From NCBI GenBank assembly GCA_028279345.1, contig JANQNY010000055.1, positions 1 to 56,291 on the forward strand: 56,291 bases of DNA, read 5' to 3'. Made by a program: the position numbers and the translations under genes. Below are positions 1-9,762 of this stretch, in pieces; the first letter of the stretch is position 1; every line of letters begins with the position of its first letter. Under the pieces are notes generated by a model. It made no database searches. It was not told the origin of the DNA and worked only from the letters and a program-made list of their open reading frames with translations. This DNA is from Geminicoccaceae bacterium. GTDB lineage: Bacteria; Pseudomonadota; Alphaproteobacteria; Geminicoccales; Geminicoccaceae.

Positions 1-1532
<1,532 letters not shown>

Positions 1533-1545
1533 CGCTATCGGGCCG

Positions 1546-2331
1546 TCAGCCTTCGAGCGGCGGCAAGTCCGGATCCGTCATCAACGCGTAGGTACGCTCG
1601 TACCAGACGCTGCCGGGATAGTTGTAGCCGAGGATTGCAGCGTTCCTGTACGCCTCCTCACGCACGCCCAGCGCCGTGTAGGCCTCCACGGTTCGATGCA
1701 GCGCTTCCGGGACGTGCGTCGTCGTCTGGTACTCGTCGAGGACCTTGCGAAAGCGGTTGATCGCAGCGACATAGTCGTTGCGCTTGAGGTAAAACCTGCC
1801 GACCTCCATCTCCTTGCCGGCGAGATGATCGCGGATCAGGTCGAGCTTGAGCTCCGCGTCGCGCGCGTAGTCCGTGTCGGGGTAGCGCTGCACCAGTTCC
1901 GTAAACGCCTCCTGCGCGTCGGCCGTCATCGCCTGATCGCGGCCGACATCGGAGATGCGCTCGTAGTAGCTCATGCCGATGAGATACTGAGCGTACGGGA
2001 CGTCCTCGCTGCCGGCGTTCCACTCGATGAAGCGCTCGGCGGCGAGGATGGCGTCATCATAGCGCTGATCCTCGTAGTAGGCGTAGGCAGCCATGAACAT
2101 CGAGCGCGTCGCCCATTGCGAATAGGGATGCTGACGCTCGACCTCTTCGAAGGCCATCGCCGCGCTGGTCAGATTACCGTCGTCGAGTTCGTCCATCGCT
2201 GTGTTGTAGAGTTCGTCGACCGGCCGCTCGACGTATTCGGGGCGCTCTTGCTCGCGGCCGCCGCAGGCGGCGAGCAGGAGAACGCTGGCGAGGGCGGGCA
2301 CGTATGCTATGAAGCGAATGATATCGGGCAC
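1546..2331 (-). CDS. bamD: Outer membrane protein assembly factor BamD (ComL lipoprotein)
   Basis: BamD is the essential lipoprotein of the BAM complex that inserts beta-barrel proteins into the outer membrane. The 261-residue product begins at a GTG, has a lipoprotein signal with lipobox LLAAC and acylated Cys23, and then tetratricopeptide-type helical repeats, for example the stretches with QHPYSQWA and RYPDTDYAR that are typical of BamD. Length fits the family (about 240-290 aa). It directly precedes recN on the same strand. In many relatives lpxC lies upstream; here the upstream neighbour is instead a divergent XRE-type regulator, and the 96-bp gap must hold the bamD promoter. Confidence 0.95.
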   Translation of the reverse strand: MPDIIRFIAYVPALASVLLLAACGGREQERPEYVERPVDELYNTAMDELDDGNLTSAAMAFEEVERQHPYSQWATRSMFMAAYAYYEDQRYDDAILAAERFIEWNAGSEDVPYAQYLIGMSYYERISDVGRDQAMTADAQEAFTELVQRYPDTDYARDAELKLDLIRDHLAGKEMEVGRFYLKRNDYVAAINRFRKVLDEYQTTTHVPEALHRTVEAYTALGVREEAYRNAAILGYNYPGSVWYERTYALMTDPDLPPLEG

Positions 2332-2427
2332 GGTTGCGCTCGATCCCGTTCGTCGTTGATGATCATACTTCAGATTTCAATAGCGAAGGGCGCCGCTCGG
2401 GGCCAGCCCGTCGTAGGGGAGTGACGC

Positions 2428-2820
2428 GTGGCGGGAGGGGACTGCCCGAGCGTGATCGACCGGGCGATCGGTGAGCGCATTAGGCGCCGCCGGGTGGAAC
2501 TCGGCCTCACCCAGGAGCAGCTCGCGCGGCGCGTCGGGATCTCTTACCAGCAGATCCAGAAGTACGAGCGCGGGGCCAACCGGATCAGCGCATCCCGCCT
2601 GTTCGAGCTGGCGGTCTGGCTCGACGTGACGCCCGGCTACCTTTACCCCGCACCGCCGACCGCGCCCGAGGAACTCGCCCATGGCGGTCGCGAGCGGCCA
2701 ACGATCGAGATTGCGCGGAGCTACGGTCGCATCGAGGACGAGGCCGTGCGCGCAGCGCTCTCGGGCTTGGTCCGGGCCGTGGCCGACCGGCGAAATGGCG
2801 ACGCGCGAACGCTCGACTAG
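2428..2820 (+). CDS. XRE-family helix-turn-helix regulator
   Basis: A 130-residue protein with an N-terminal Cro/CI-type helix-turn-helix at about residues 12-68: the segment with LGLTQEQLARRVGISYQQIQKYERGA is shown by its key words TQEQLA, GISYQQIQKYE and RISASRLFELA. This class of short XRE protein with a roughly 60-residue tail is common in alphaproteobacteria and usually acts as a DNA-binding repressor or activator. No ligand domain is visible. It is divergent from bamD and convergent with the ParA-like gene, so its target cannot be read from context. The start is a GTG; the exact start is moderately certain. Confidence 0.85.
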   Translation: MAGGDCPSVIDRAIGERIRRRRVELGLTQEQLARRVGISYQQIQKYERGANRISASRLFELAVWLDVTPGYLYPAPPTAPEELAHGGRERPTIEIARSYGRIEDEAVRAALSGLVRAVADRRNGDARTLD

Positions 2821-2873
2821 CGGCTAGCGCGTTCTCGCTGGACATCATGTCGCAGCAGCCGTTGTCGTCCTCG

Positions 2874-3497
2874 TTAGGCCTGGTTTTCACAGAAGCGGAC
2901 GATCGGCAGCCAATCGCTCCTGAGCGCCTCGCCACGTGTCCCACGGAGGTCAAAGACCGAGAGCCCGTCGCGGGCGACATCGGCGTAGACCGCGCGATCC
3001 GGAATGCGGCCGACCAACTCGTGGGTCTGTTCATCCGCGAAGCGTTCGAGCCGCACACCTGCCTTGGATCGCGGCCGTAGCCGATTGGCGATGAGCCCCA
3101 GCGCCTTCTTGCCTTTGCGGATCGGCTTCACCGCCTGCACCTTGGTGAGAAGACGCGTCGTGCTGGTCTCGTCGAACACGGATGGCAGCATGGGCACGAC
3201 GACGACGTCCGCCTCGAGGATCAGCTCTTCGATCCCACCCATCCGCATCGCGGCCGGCGCGTCGATCACCAGCCGGTCGACCTGCGGGCTCTTCCCCGGC
3301 CCCTTGACCCAGTCGACGCCGGCGATCGCTGGTGCTTCCGCCGGCCGGGCGGCGATCCATCCGAGGCTCGAGCGCTGCCGATCGCAGTCGGCGAGCGCGG
3401 TCTTCAACCCCGCCCCGGCGAACGCGGCTGCCAAATGCGTCGCTGTTGTCGTCTTGCCGCAGCCGCCTTTGGTATTGGCGACCAGAACCGTCAGCAC
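2874..3497 (-). CDS. Orphan ParA-family ATPase
   Basis: A 207-residue ParA/MinD-type ATPase with the deviant Walker A motif KGGCGKTT at residues 10-17, a Walker A' Asp in ADCDRQ (about residue 36-41) and a Walker B-like strand RLVIDAPAA. It lacks the N-terminal helix-turn-helix of plasmid ParA and no parB lies nearby, so it is unlikely to be a DNA partition system. The GTG start at 3497 lies inside the end of the CYTH-CHAD gene (7-bp overlap), which indicates translational coupling. ParA proteins of this short type often position cellular cargos on the nucleoid; here the coupled partner is a polyphosphate-binding-type protein (inference). Confidence 0.88.
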   Translation of the reverse strand: MLTVLVANTKGGCGKTTTATHLAAAFAGAGLKTALADCDRQRSSLGWIAARPAEAPAIAGVDWVKGPGKSPQVDRLVIDAPAAMRMGGIEELILEADVVVVPMLPSVFDETSTTRLLTKVQAVKPIRKGKKALGLIANRLRPRSKAGVRLERFADEQTHELVGRIPDRAVYADVARDGLSVFDLRGTRGEALRSDWLPIVRFCENQA

Positions 3498-5065
3498 CGG
3501 CCGTGGACCTTCCAGAACGGCTCGGCCGCGGCGAACGCTTGCCAGTCGGCGCTGAGCTCGTCCTCCACGGCGCTGGCCGCGTGCGCGTAGTAGCCGAGGA
3601 TCAGGCCCTTCGCCTCGGTGAGCCGGGCATCGCCCTGTTCGACGATGCCGGCGAGCACGCTTTCGGCTGCAGCCATGTCGTTCATGTGGCCGAATGCATC
3701 CTGTAGCTTCTCGAGCCGTGCCAAATAGCGCTTCACGGGCTTCGGTGCATAGAGCTCGCGGAAGAACTCGACCGCGTAGCGAAGCTTTTTCAGGGTCTTC
3801 CTGAGCTCGTGGCGCTCATCGATGTCGAGATCGGCGAAGTGACGGCCACGCTTCCTCACCGCCTTGGCACGCCTCTCCAGGACGTGCCTGGCGAAGTCGT
3901 CCAGCGGGCCACCGAGCTGCAAGTGCAGCGCAGCGTCGGCATCGGCGTGCCAGCCGCGGGTCATCAGCCATTGCGTGAGCCTTAGAACAAAGCGCGCGTA
4001 GCGCGGGCTCGCCAGGGCCACTCGGACGCGCTCATACGCGGCACTTCGAGCATCTTCGGCGGTGCAGCGCAGCCTTGCCAGTGCCGCGTCGTTGAGACGC
4101 GCGGCCGCGATCGGTGGGAGCATCTCGCCACAGAAGACGTCTAGGTCGCGCGCTGGGCCCAGCTCCGCCATGACCCAGCGCGCCTCGCCCTTGAGCCAAG
4201 CCAGCCGCTCGGGAGCGAGCACGAGGCCGAACGAGGTCAACGCCGATCGCAGCCGGCGCACGGCGACACGAAGCTGATGGACTCCTTCGACGTCGCGCCC
4301 GTCGAACGCCACGTCGTGGTTGGCCAACCACTGCGTGACGACGCTCTCCATGATGCGGCCGAAGGCGTCGCCGACGCTCTCGTTCGGCAGGAGCCGCAGC
4401 TTCACCGCCTTGGTCGCCGTGGGTGTCGTCCCGTCGGCGAGCTGATACCCGCGCGCCGCCTTCGAGCTGTTGATGATGCGCGTCGCGCCCGCATCGATGA
4501 GGCTCTCGCCGACGTCGAAGACGAGGGCGCGATCGCCCTGCTTGAGCTCTACCTCCAGCTCGAGGATCGGCTCCGTCCGCCCACCGGCGCTCACCTCACC
4601 TTCGTCGAGCGCCAGCTCGACACGGCTGACGCGGCCGAAGCCGTCGTCGCGGACGATCTCCCGCCGGCGCCGCTGGACGTCGGTGGCGAAGACGGGCGTC
4701 AGCTCTTCGGCGTAGAGCGCGCCCAGGACCGGCCGGATGTCGGCGGGCAACAGCTCCAGCTCGGGCGCGGAACCTCGGGTGGTCGCCTCGTGCTCGAGCC
4801 GGTCCAGCGCCCCGCGCGCGATCTTCAGCGCCTGGACGAAGTTGCCGTTCTCGCGCCGCACCCGGAGTGCCGCGCTTCGCGCCAGAAGCCGCCGGTCCGG
4901 CGTGTCGAAGTAGACGGCGCTGAGCCGCCGCGCCGGTCGCATTGGCCCCACCTGTTCACCATGATTGCGCACGGTAAAGGCTTCGAAGGCCTGCAGGACC
5001 GCCGCACGGGGCCCGGCGAGCTTCAGCTCGAACTCACTGGCCAGGCCAGCAGCGTCATTGGTCAA
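3491..5065 (-). CDS. CYTH and CHAD domain protein
   Basis: The N-terminal domain (about residues 8-210) has the CYTH signature ExExK as EFELK at residues 11-15 and alternating charged strands, typical of triphosphate tunnel enzymes. The C-terminal domain (about 240-520) is a CHAD helical domain, with the conserved basic/His pattern HQLRVAVRRLRS and later HELRKTLKKLRYAVEFF. CYTH domains bind or hydrolyse triphosphates and CHAD domains are known to bind inorganic polyphosphate; I infer a polyphosphate-related role. No start ATG is in frame; a TTG at 5065 is the best choice. It overlaps the ParA gene downstream and follows the APH/P-loop kinase gene by 38 nt. Confidence 0.92.
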   Translation of the reverse strand: MTNDAAGLASEFELKLAGPRAAVLQAFEAFTVRNHGEQVGPMRPARRLSAVYFDTPDRRLLARSAALRVRRENGNFVQALKIARGALDRLEHEATTRGSAPELELLPADIRPVLGALYAEELTPVFATDVQRRRREIVRDDGFGRVSRVELALDEGEVSAGGRTEPILELEVELKQGDRALVFDVGESLIDAGATRIINSSKAARGYQLADGTTPTATKAVKLRLLPNESVGDAFGRIMESVVTQWLANHDVAFDGRDVEGVHQLRVAVRRLRSALTSFGLVLAPERLAWLKGEARWVMAELGPARDLDVFCGEMLPPIAAARLNDAALARLRCTAEDARSAAYERVRVALASPRYARFVLRLTQWLMTRGWHADADAALHLQLGGPLDDFARHVLERRAKAVRKRGRHFADLDIDERHELRKTLKKLRYAVEFFRELYAPKPVKRYLARLEKLQDAFGHMNDMAAAESVLAGIVEQGDARLTEAKGLILGYYAHAASAVEDELSADWQAFAAAEPFWKVHGRC

Positions 5066-5103
5066 CGTTCGTCCGCCCGAAGTGGATCGCGCTTGTCGTC
5101 GCG

Positions 5104-6672
5104 TTAACTTCTCACGTTAGTTCGCGGTGGCGGCGGCGCAAGCGTAGTCGCATTGAGGTCGAGCGGTCCCAAGAGGCTTTCGACTATGCCGTCTATCGTG
5201 CCCTCGGCGTCGACGCGCCGCCAGGTAAGCGGCCCGACGTCCATCTCGAGCTGCCCGCGCACGACCGCGGCATCTGCGTCCGAGGCATCGTCTCGGCGTT
5301 CGCCCACCCGCTGAACGAGCGTGCCTGCAGGTGCCTCCAGCCAGAGGCCGTCGAAGCGAATGCCCGCGGCACGCGCCGCCTGCTCGATCACCGCACGCTC
5401 CTCCGGCCGGCCGTGCACCGCGTCCACGACCACGCTCCAACCACCAGCGAGCGCGCGCGCCGCGCAGTCTCGAAGCTCGGCGAAACAGGCGGCGTTCCGC
5501 TCGGGCGTGTAGGCCCAAGCGTCCAGGCGTTCGATCTCAGGAACGCCGGCGAGGCGCTTGCGTTCGACGTCGCTCCGGACGAGCAGTGCGCCAGGGGCCG
5601 GGTCGATCAATGGCGCCAAGGCGCGGGCGAGGGTCGTCTTGCCGGTGCCCGAGAGGCCGCCGATGGCAATCAGCCGCGGTGCCGGTGCCGGCAGGAAAGC
5701 GGCCGCGAGATCGAGATACCGACGGGCCCGATCGACGGCATCGGTCTCCGGTCGCTCTGGGTCCACCGCGAGGGCTGTGACCTTGGCGCGGATCGTCGCG
5801 CGCACCGCCATGTAGAACGGCAGGAGCGCTAGGCCCTCGAGGTCGCGGCGCTCGTCGAGATAGGCGTCGAGCACCAGCCAGGCCGCCGGCCGTTGGCCGC
5901 GTTCCACGAGGTCCATCAGCAGGAACGCCAAGTCGTACATCGTATCGACGCAGGCGAAGTCCTCGCTGAACTCGATGCAGTCGAACGGCACGACCCGATC
6001 ACCGAGAGCAACGATGTTGCCCAAGTGCAGATCGCCGTGACAACGTCGCACGAGACCCCGACGGCGGCGGGCCTCGAGGAGTGCGGTATGCCGGACGAGG
6101 GCCAGGCGCGCCGCACCGTCGACGATGTCGATGACGCCCGTCTCGAACAGCCCCGGAGACACGGCGTCGAGGTCCTGGCGATTGCCCAGGACGACCTCGC
6201 GCATGGCGGCAACGCCGCCGCGGGCCGTTCGAATGTCCGCATACCCGTGCAAGTGCGCGACGCTGCGTCCGAGCGCTACGGCCACGGCTGGCGGCAGGGC
6301 GCCTGCGGCCGCGATACGGTCCAGCTGCGCGTCCGCCGGAAAGCGACGCATCAGTAGGACCCATTCGATGGCTGCGCCCTCGCCGTCGAGCGCGTAGTGC
6401 TGACCGTCGTAGGTGATCGGCAGCACCGCGAGATAGAGATCCGGCGCGGTCCGCTTGTTCAGCCGCAATTCGGCCTCCAGGGCGCGGCGGCGCTGGTCGG
6501 CCGTTCTGAAGTCGAGAAAGCTGAAGGCGACCGGCCGCTTGAGCTTGTGGGCGTGGTCACCAGCTAGAAAGACATGGGCAGCGAGCGTGTCGATGCGTTG
6601 CGCCTTGCCGATGCCCGCGACCTCGCCCCGATCGAGCGCTTCGATCAGCGCGGCATGGGTGGTGTCGGCCAC
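5104..6672 (-). CDS. Bifunctional APH-like kinase / P-loop kinase domain protein
   Basis: About 522 residues with two kinase-like halves. The N-terminal half resembles aminoglycoside phosphotransferases, with the catalytic loop HGDLHLGN followed by VVPFDCIEFSEDF. The C-terminal half is a P-loop domain with GLSGTGKTTLA near residue 340, a lid-like RSDVERKRLAG and the segment WSVVVDAVHG, like zeta-toxin or gluconate-kinase type enzymes. This two-domain family is widespread in proteobacteria and its substrate is not established. I chose the GTG at 6672 (MADTTHAAL) because it follows a GGAAG-type SD and avoids overlap with the GST gene ending at 6689. An upstream extension is possible. Confidence 0.87.
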   Translation of the reverse strand: MADTTHAALIEALDRGEVAGIGKAQRIDTLAAHVFLAGDHAHKLKRPVAFSFLDFRTADQRRRALEAELRLNKRTAPDLYLAVLPITYDGQHYALDGEGAAIEWVLLMRRFPADAQLDRIAAAGALPPAVAVALGRSVAHLHGYADIRTARGGVAAMREVVLGNRQDLDAVSPGLFETGVIDIVDGAARLALVRHTALLEARRRRGLVRRCHGDLHLGNIVALGDRVVPFDCIEFSEDFACVDTMYDLAFLLMDLVERGQRPAAWLVLDAYLDERRDLEGLALLPFYMAVRATIRAKVTALAVDPERPETDAVDRARRYLDLAAAFLPAPAPRLIAIGGLSGTGKTTLARALAPLIDPAPGALLVRSDVERKRLAGVPEIERLDAWAYTPERNAACFAELRDCAARALAGGWSVVVDAVHGRPEERAVIEQAARAAGIRFDGLWLEAPAGTLVQRVGERRDDASDADAAVVRGQLEMDVGPLTWRRVDAEGTIDGIVESLLGPLDLNATTLAPPPPRTNVRS

Positions 6673-6688
6673 GGGCGACGCTTCCGGG

Positions 6689-7288
6689 TCACGCGCGAGC
6701 CTCGACCGGGCGCAGGCCCAACGCGGCTTCGACGCGGCCGATCCAGGCCCTGACATGGGGACGCGAGCCGAGGTCGAAGCCACCTTCCGGTGCCAGTCGC
6801 GTGTAGGCGACGAGGCTGACGTCGGCGACGGTCATCGTGCCGCCGACCAGCCATTCGCGATCGTCGAGCATCGCGTCCAGCAGGTCCAGGGCGCGCTCGC
6901 CGCGTTGGACCCGCCAGGGCTCGCGGTCCTCTGGCCGCTTACCCTGGTAGACCAGGTTGTAGCGGCAGACGGCGATGTAGGGCTCGTGGCTGTACTGCTC
7001 CCAGAACAGCAGCTCCAGAACGCGGGCCCTCGCATATCCATCGTCTGGTACGAGCGGGCTCTGCTCTGCGAGGTGCCAGATGATCGCGTTGGACTGGGCG
7101 AGCGGGCGGCCGTCGTCGAGGACTACGAAGGGCACCTGACCTTGTGGATTCTGTTCCAGGAAGGAAGGTGCCCGCGTCGCGCCGCTGGCCACGTCGACCT
7201 CTTCCCAGCGATAGGGCAGGCCCAGATGATCGCAGGTGTACTTGACCTTGAGGCAGTTGCCGGAATTGCTGTCGCCAAAGATCTGCAT
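6689..7288 (-). CDS. Glutathione S-transferase family protein
   Basis: A 199-residue cytosolic GST. The N-terminal thioredoxin-like half starts MQIFGDSNSGNCLKVKY, followed by the glutathione-site segment GQVPFVVLDDGRPLAQSNAI with the cis-Pro and Ser typical of GST_N. The helical C-terminal half contains the GST_C-type motif TMTVADVSLVAYTRLA. It is the first gene of a minus-strand run continuing into the APH/P-loop kinase gene 16 nt downstream. It is divergent from the VWA gene over a 73-bp gap. The substrate cannot be read from sequence. Confidence 0.93.
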   Translation of the reverse strand: MQIFGDSNSGNCLKVKYTCDHLGLPYRWEEVDVASGATRAPSFLEQNPQGQVPFVVLDDGRPLAQSNAIIWHLAEQSPLVPDDGYARARVLELLFWEQYSHEPYIAVCRYNLVYQGKRPEDREPWRVQRGERALDLLDAMLDDREWLVGGTMTVADVSLVAYTRLAPEGGFDLGSRPHVRAWIGRVEAALGLRPVEARA

Positions 7289-7361
7289 TGTTTTCCGCCG
7301 CGGCTGCCGGTCGCCCAGCTCGGAGGTGGACCGAAGGCCACTGCGTGCCAACATATCGCAC

Positions 7362-8063
7362 ATGGCTAAGGATGGTTCCGAAAAGCGCGATCTGGTCGAT
7401 GGTGGCGACGTCGCCCGCTTTCTCGACCAGGTTAAGCGCACACCGCCGCGACCTGGGCGCGGTCGCCGGGGACGGCTCGTCTTCGCCATGGACGCGACGG
7501 CCTCGCGCGAGCCGTCGTGGGACCGCGCGATGAGCGTGCAGGGACAGATGTTTCTGGAGACCGAGGCGCTGGGCGGCCTGGACGTCCAGCTCGTCTTTTT
7601 CCGGGGCTTCGATGAGTGCAAGGCGAGCCGCTGGGTGGGCCAGCCGAAGCCGCTGGTCGAGCTGATGACCCGCGTCATGTGCCGCGCCGGCCGCACGCAG
7701 ATCGAGCGCGTCCTCAATCACGTGTTGAAGGCAACCAAGGATGGCGGCGTCGATGCGCTCGTCTATGTCGGCGATGCGTGCGAAGAGGACATCGATCGGC
7801 TGGGCCATCTGGCCGGCCAGCTCGGTGCGCGCGGCGTGCGCGCGTTCGTCTTCCAGGAAGGCCAAGATCCGGACGCCACGCGCGCTTTTCGCGATATCGC
7901 CCGCCTCACCGGTGGAGCGCACTGCCAGCTCAGTTCCACCAGCCCCGACGAGCTGCGGCAGTTGTTGGCCGCCGTCGCTGCGTATGCTGCGGGCGGCGTT
8001 GCCGCGCTCGAGGATGCCAATCGCCGGCAGGCCCATCACGTTCGTCTCATCGGCAAGAGCTGA
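7362..8063 (+). CDS. VWA-domain protein of unknown role
   Basis: A 233-residue cytoplasmic protein made mostly of a von Willebrand factor A fold. The MIDAS metal site motif DxTxS is present as DATAS at residues 44-48, and a later strand ends ALVYVGDACEED, supplying the further MIDAS acidic residues. The ATG at 7362 was chosen because residues before it are not plausible and the MAKDGSEKRD start is hydrophilic. No signal peptide. It is followed after 6 nt by a membrane-anchored J-domain protein, so the two are probably made together. No function is established from the sequence. Confidence 0.85.
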   Translation: MAKDGSEKRDLVDGGDVARFLDQVKRTPPRPGRGRRGRLVFAMDATASREPSWDRAMSVQGQMFLETEALGGLDVQLVFFRGFDECKASRWVGQPKPLVELMTRVMCRAGRTQIERVLNHVLKATKDGGVDALVYVGDACEEDIDRLGHLAGQLGARGVRAFVFQEGQDPDATRAFRDIARLTGGAHCQLSSTSPDELRQLLAAVAAYAAGGVAALEDANRRQAHHVRLIGKS

Positions 8064-8069
8064 GCGCCG

Positions 8070-8783
8070 ATGGGCTGGTTGACGCTCCTCGCGCTGCTCG
8101 CCGTGGCGACGATGGCCGTCATGGGTATGCGGTGGCTAACGTCGACGTCGCCGCGCGATCTGGCCCAGGCGCTCCGCGTGTTCGCCGCCACCTTCTCAGC
8201 CTTGCTGGGCTCGGGTCTCATCTACGCCGGGCGCTTCGGCTTCGCGATCGCGGCTCTGGGCGCCGCGGCCTACGCCGTGCGGTCGTTTCGCCGTGCCCAG
8301 GCACCGCCCGATCCGTTCGGTTCCTACGGCGAGGACCACGACGGGCCGGGCGACGCGCAGGTGCGCACGTCGACACTCGCTATGCGCCTCGACCCGGCGA
8401 CGGGCCAACTCGACGGTGAGGTCTTGCGCGGGCGCTTCAAGGGGCGCCGGCTGGTGCGGCTCACCCTAGACGAGCTGCGGGCGCTCCTCGCCGAGTGCCG
8501 TCGTGACGACCCGGAGAGCGAGCCGCTGCTGGAGGCGTTTCTGGATCGCCGTCATTCGGGCTGGCGGGGCGGCGAGGAGGAGGCGCCGGGTGCCGAGAAC
8601 GCTGCGGCCATGACCGACGAGCGGGCTTACGAGATCCTGGGGCTGGCTCCTGGAGCGAGCATCGACGACGTGAAGGCGGCGCATCGCCGCCTCATGGCCC
8701 ACCTCCATCCCGATCGTGGCGGCTCAACCTTTCTGGCGGCACAATTGAATGCGGCACGGGCGCACCTTCTAGGGCGCCGCTAG
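8070..8783 (+). CDS. Membrane-anchored J-domain (DnaJ-like) protein
   Basis: A 237-residue protein with two hydrophobic N-terminal segments (about residues 2-20 and 36-67), a hydrophilic middle, and a C-terminal J domain (about 183-237). The HPD tripeptide needed to stimulate Hsp70 is at about residue 213 in AHLHPDRGG, and the helix before it, VKAAHRRLMAHL, is canonical. The topology resembles TIM14/DjlA-like co-chaperones with the J domain at the C terminus. It is translated 6 nt after the VWA gene, suggesting a joint role, perhaps DnaK recruitment at the inner membrane (inference). Confidence 0.87.
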   Translation: MGWLTLLALLAVATMAVMGMRWLTSTSPRDLAQALRVFAATFSALLGSGLIYAGRFGFAIAALGAAAYAVRSFRRAQAPPDPFGSYGEDHDGPGDAQVRTSTLAMRLDPATGQLDGEVLRGRFKGRRLVRLTLDELRALLAECRRDDPESEPLLEAFLDRRHSGWRGGEEEAPGAENAAAMTDERAYEILGLAPGASIDDVKAAHRRLMAHLHPDRGGSTFLAAQLNAARAHLLGRR

Positions 8784-8868
8784 GCGCCCTGTTGCCCTTG
8801 CGAAGCGGAAGGCTGCGTGCGTATAGCACGGGCCGTTCCGTCGACGTCTCAACCTCGCGGAGAGTAGC

Positions 8869-9735
8869 GTGGCCCGAGTTCGCAAGGCCGTGTTTCCCGT
8901 TGCGGGTCTCGGTACCCGTATGCTGCCAGCCACCAAGGTCATGCCCAAGGAGCTGCTGCCGGTCGTCGACCGCCCGGTCATCCAGTATGCGCTCGAGGAA
9001 GCGCGGGCATCCGGGATCGAGGAGTTCATCTTCGTCACCGCGGGTGGCAAGACGCTGATCGAAGATCATTTCGATCGCGCCGAGCAGCTCTTTGCTAGCC
9101 TACTCTCGAAGGGCAAGACCGAGGCCGTGGCGGAGCTCGAGGCCGCGCTGCCGCGGGCGGGGCAGGTGGTTTACACGCGACAGCAGCAGCCGCTGGGCCT
9201 CGGGCATGCGGTCTGGTGCGCGCGGCACATCGTCGGCGACGAGCCCTTCGCCGTCGGCCTCGTCGACGACCTCATCCTCGGTGGCGAGCCCTGCTTCGGC
9301 GAACTCATCGCGGCGCACGAACGTACCGGCGGCAATGTCGTAGCGACCATGGAGGTTCCCTACGCGCACACCAAGCGCTACGGCATTCTCGACGCCGGCG
9401 ATGTCGACGGCCGGCTGGTCGCAGCCAAGGCGATGGTCGAGAAGCCCGATCCGGAGTGGGCGCCTTCCCGCTACGCCGTCATCGGCCGCTACGTGCTGCT
9501 GCCCGAGATCTTCGAGCATCTGGATCGCCAAGATCCAGGTGCCGGCGGCGAGATCCAGCTTACCGACGCCATGGCCAAGATGCTCGGCGACAAGCCGTTC
9601 CACGGCTACCTGTTCAGCGGTCAACGTCATGATTGCGGCGACAAGCTCGGCTATCTCGAAGCGATCGTGGCGGCGGCCTTGAGACGTCCCGATCTCAAGG
9701 ACGAGTTCGCGACGCTGCTCGAGCGGTACCGCTAG
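8869..9735 (+). CDS. galU: UTP-glucose-1-phosphate uridylyltransferase GalU
   Basis: GalU makes UDP-glucose from UTP and glucose 1-phosphate in the cytoplasm. The 288-residue product starts at a GTG (MARVRKAVFPVAG) and has the nucleotidyltransferase signature GLGTRMLPATKVMPKE at residues 13-28, followed by VVDRPVIQYALEE. Length and motifs fit the bacterial GalU family closely. Together with the phosphohexomutase 27 nt downstream it forms a sugar-nucleotide supply pair. UDP-glucose is also the donor for OpgH encoded 12 kb further on, though that link is only metabolic. Confidence 0.96.
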   Translation: MARVRKAVFPVAGLGTRMLPATKVMPKELLPVVDRPVIQYALEEARASGIEEFIFVTAGGKTLIEDHFDRAEQLFASLLSKGKTEAVAELEAALPRAGQVVYTRQQQPLGLGHAVWCARHIVGDEPFAVGLVDDLILGGEPCFGELIAAHERTGGNVVATMEVPYAHTKRYGILDAGDVDGRLVAAKAMVEKPDPEWAPSRYAVIGRYVLLPEIFEHLDRQDPGAGGEIQLTDAMAKMLGDKPFHGYLFSGQRHDCGDKLGYLEAIVAAALRRPDLKDEFATLLERYR

Positions 9736-9762
9736 CCGACGGCATTCAACCGCGGGGACATC

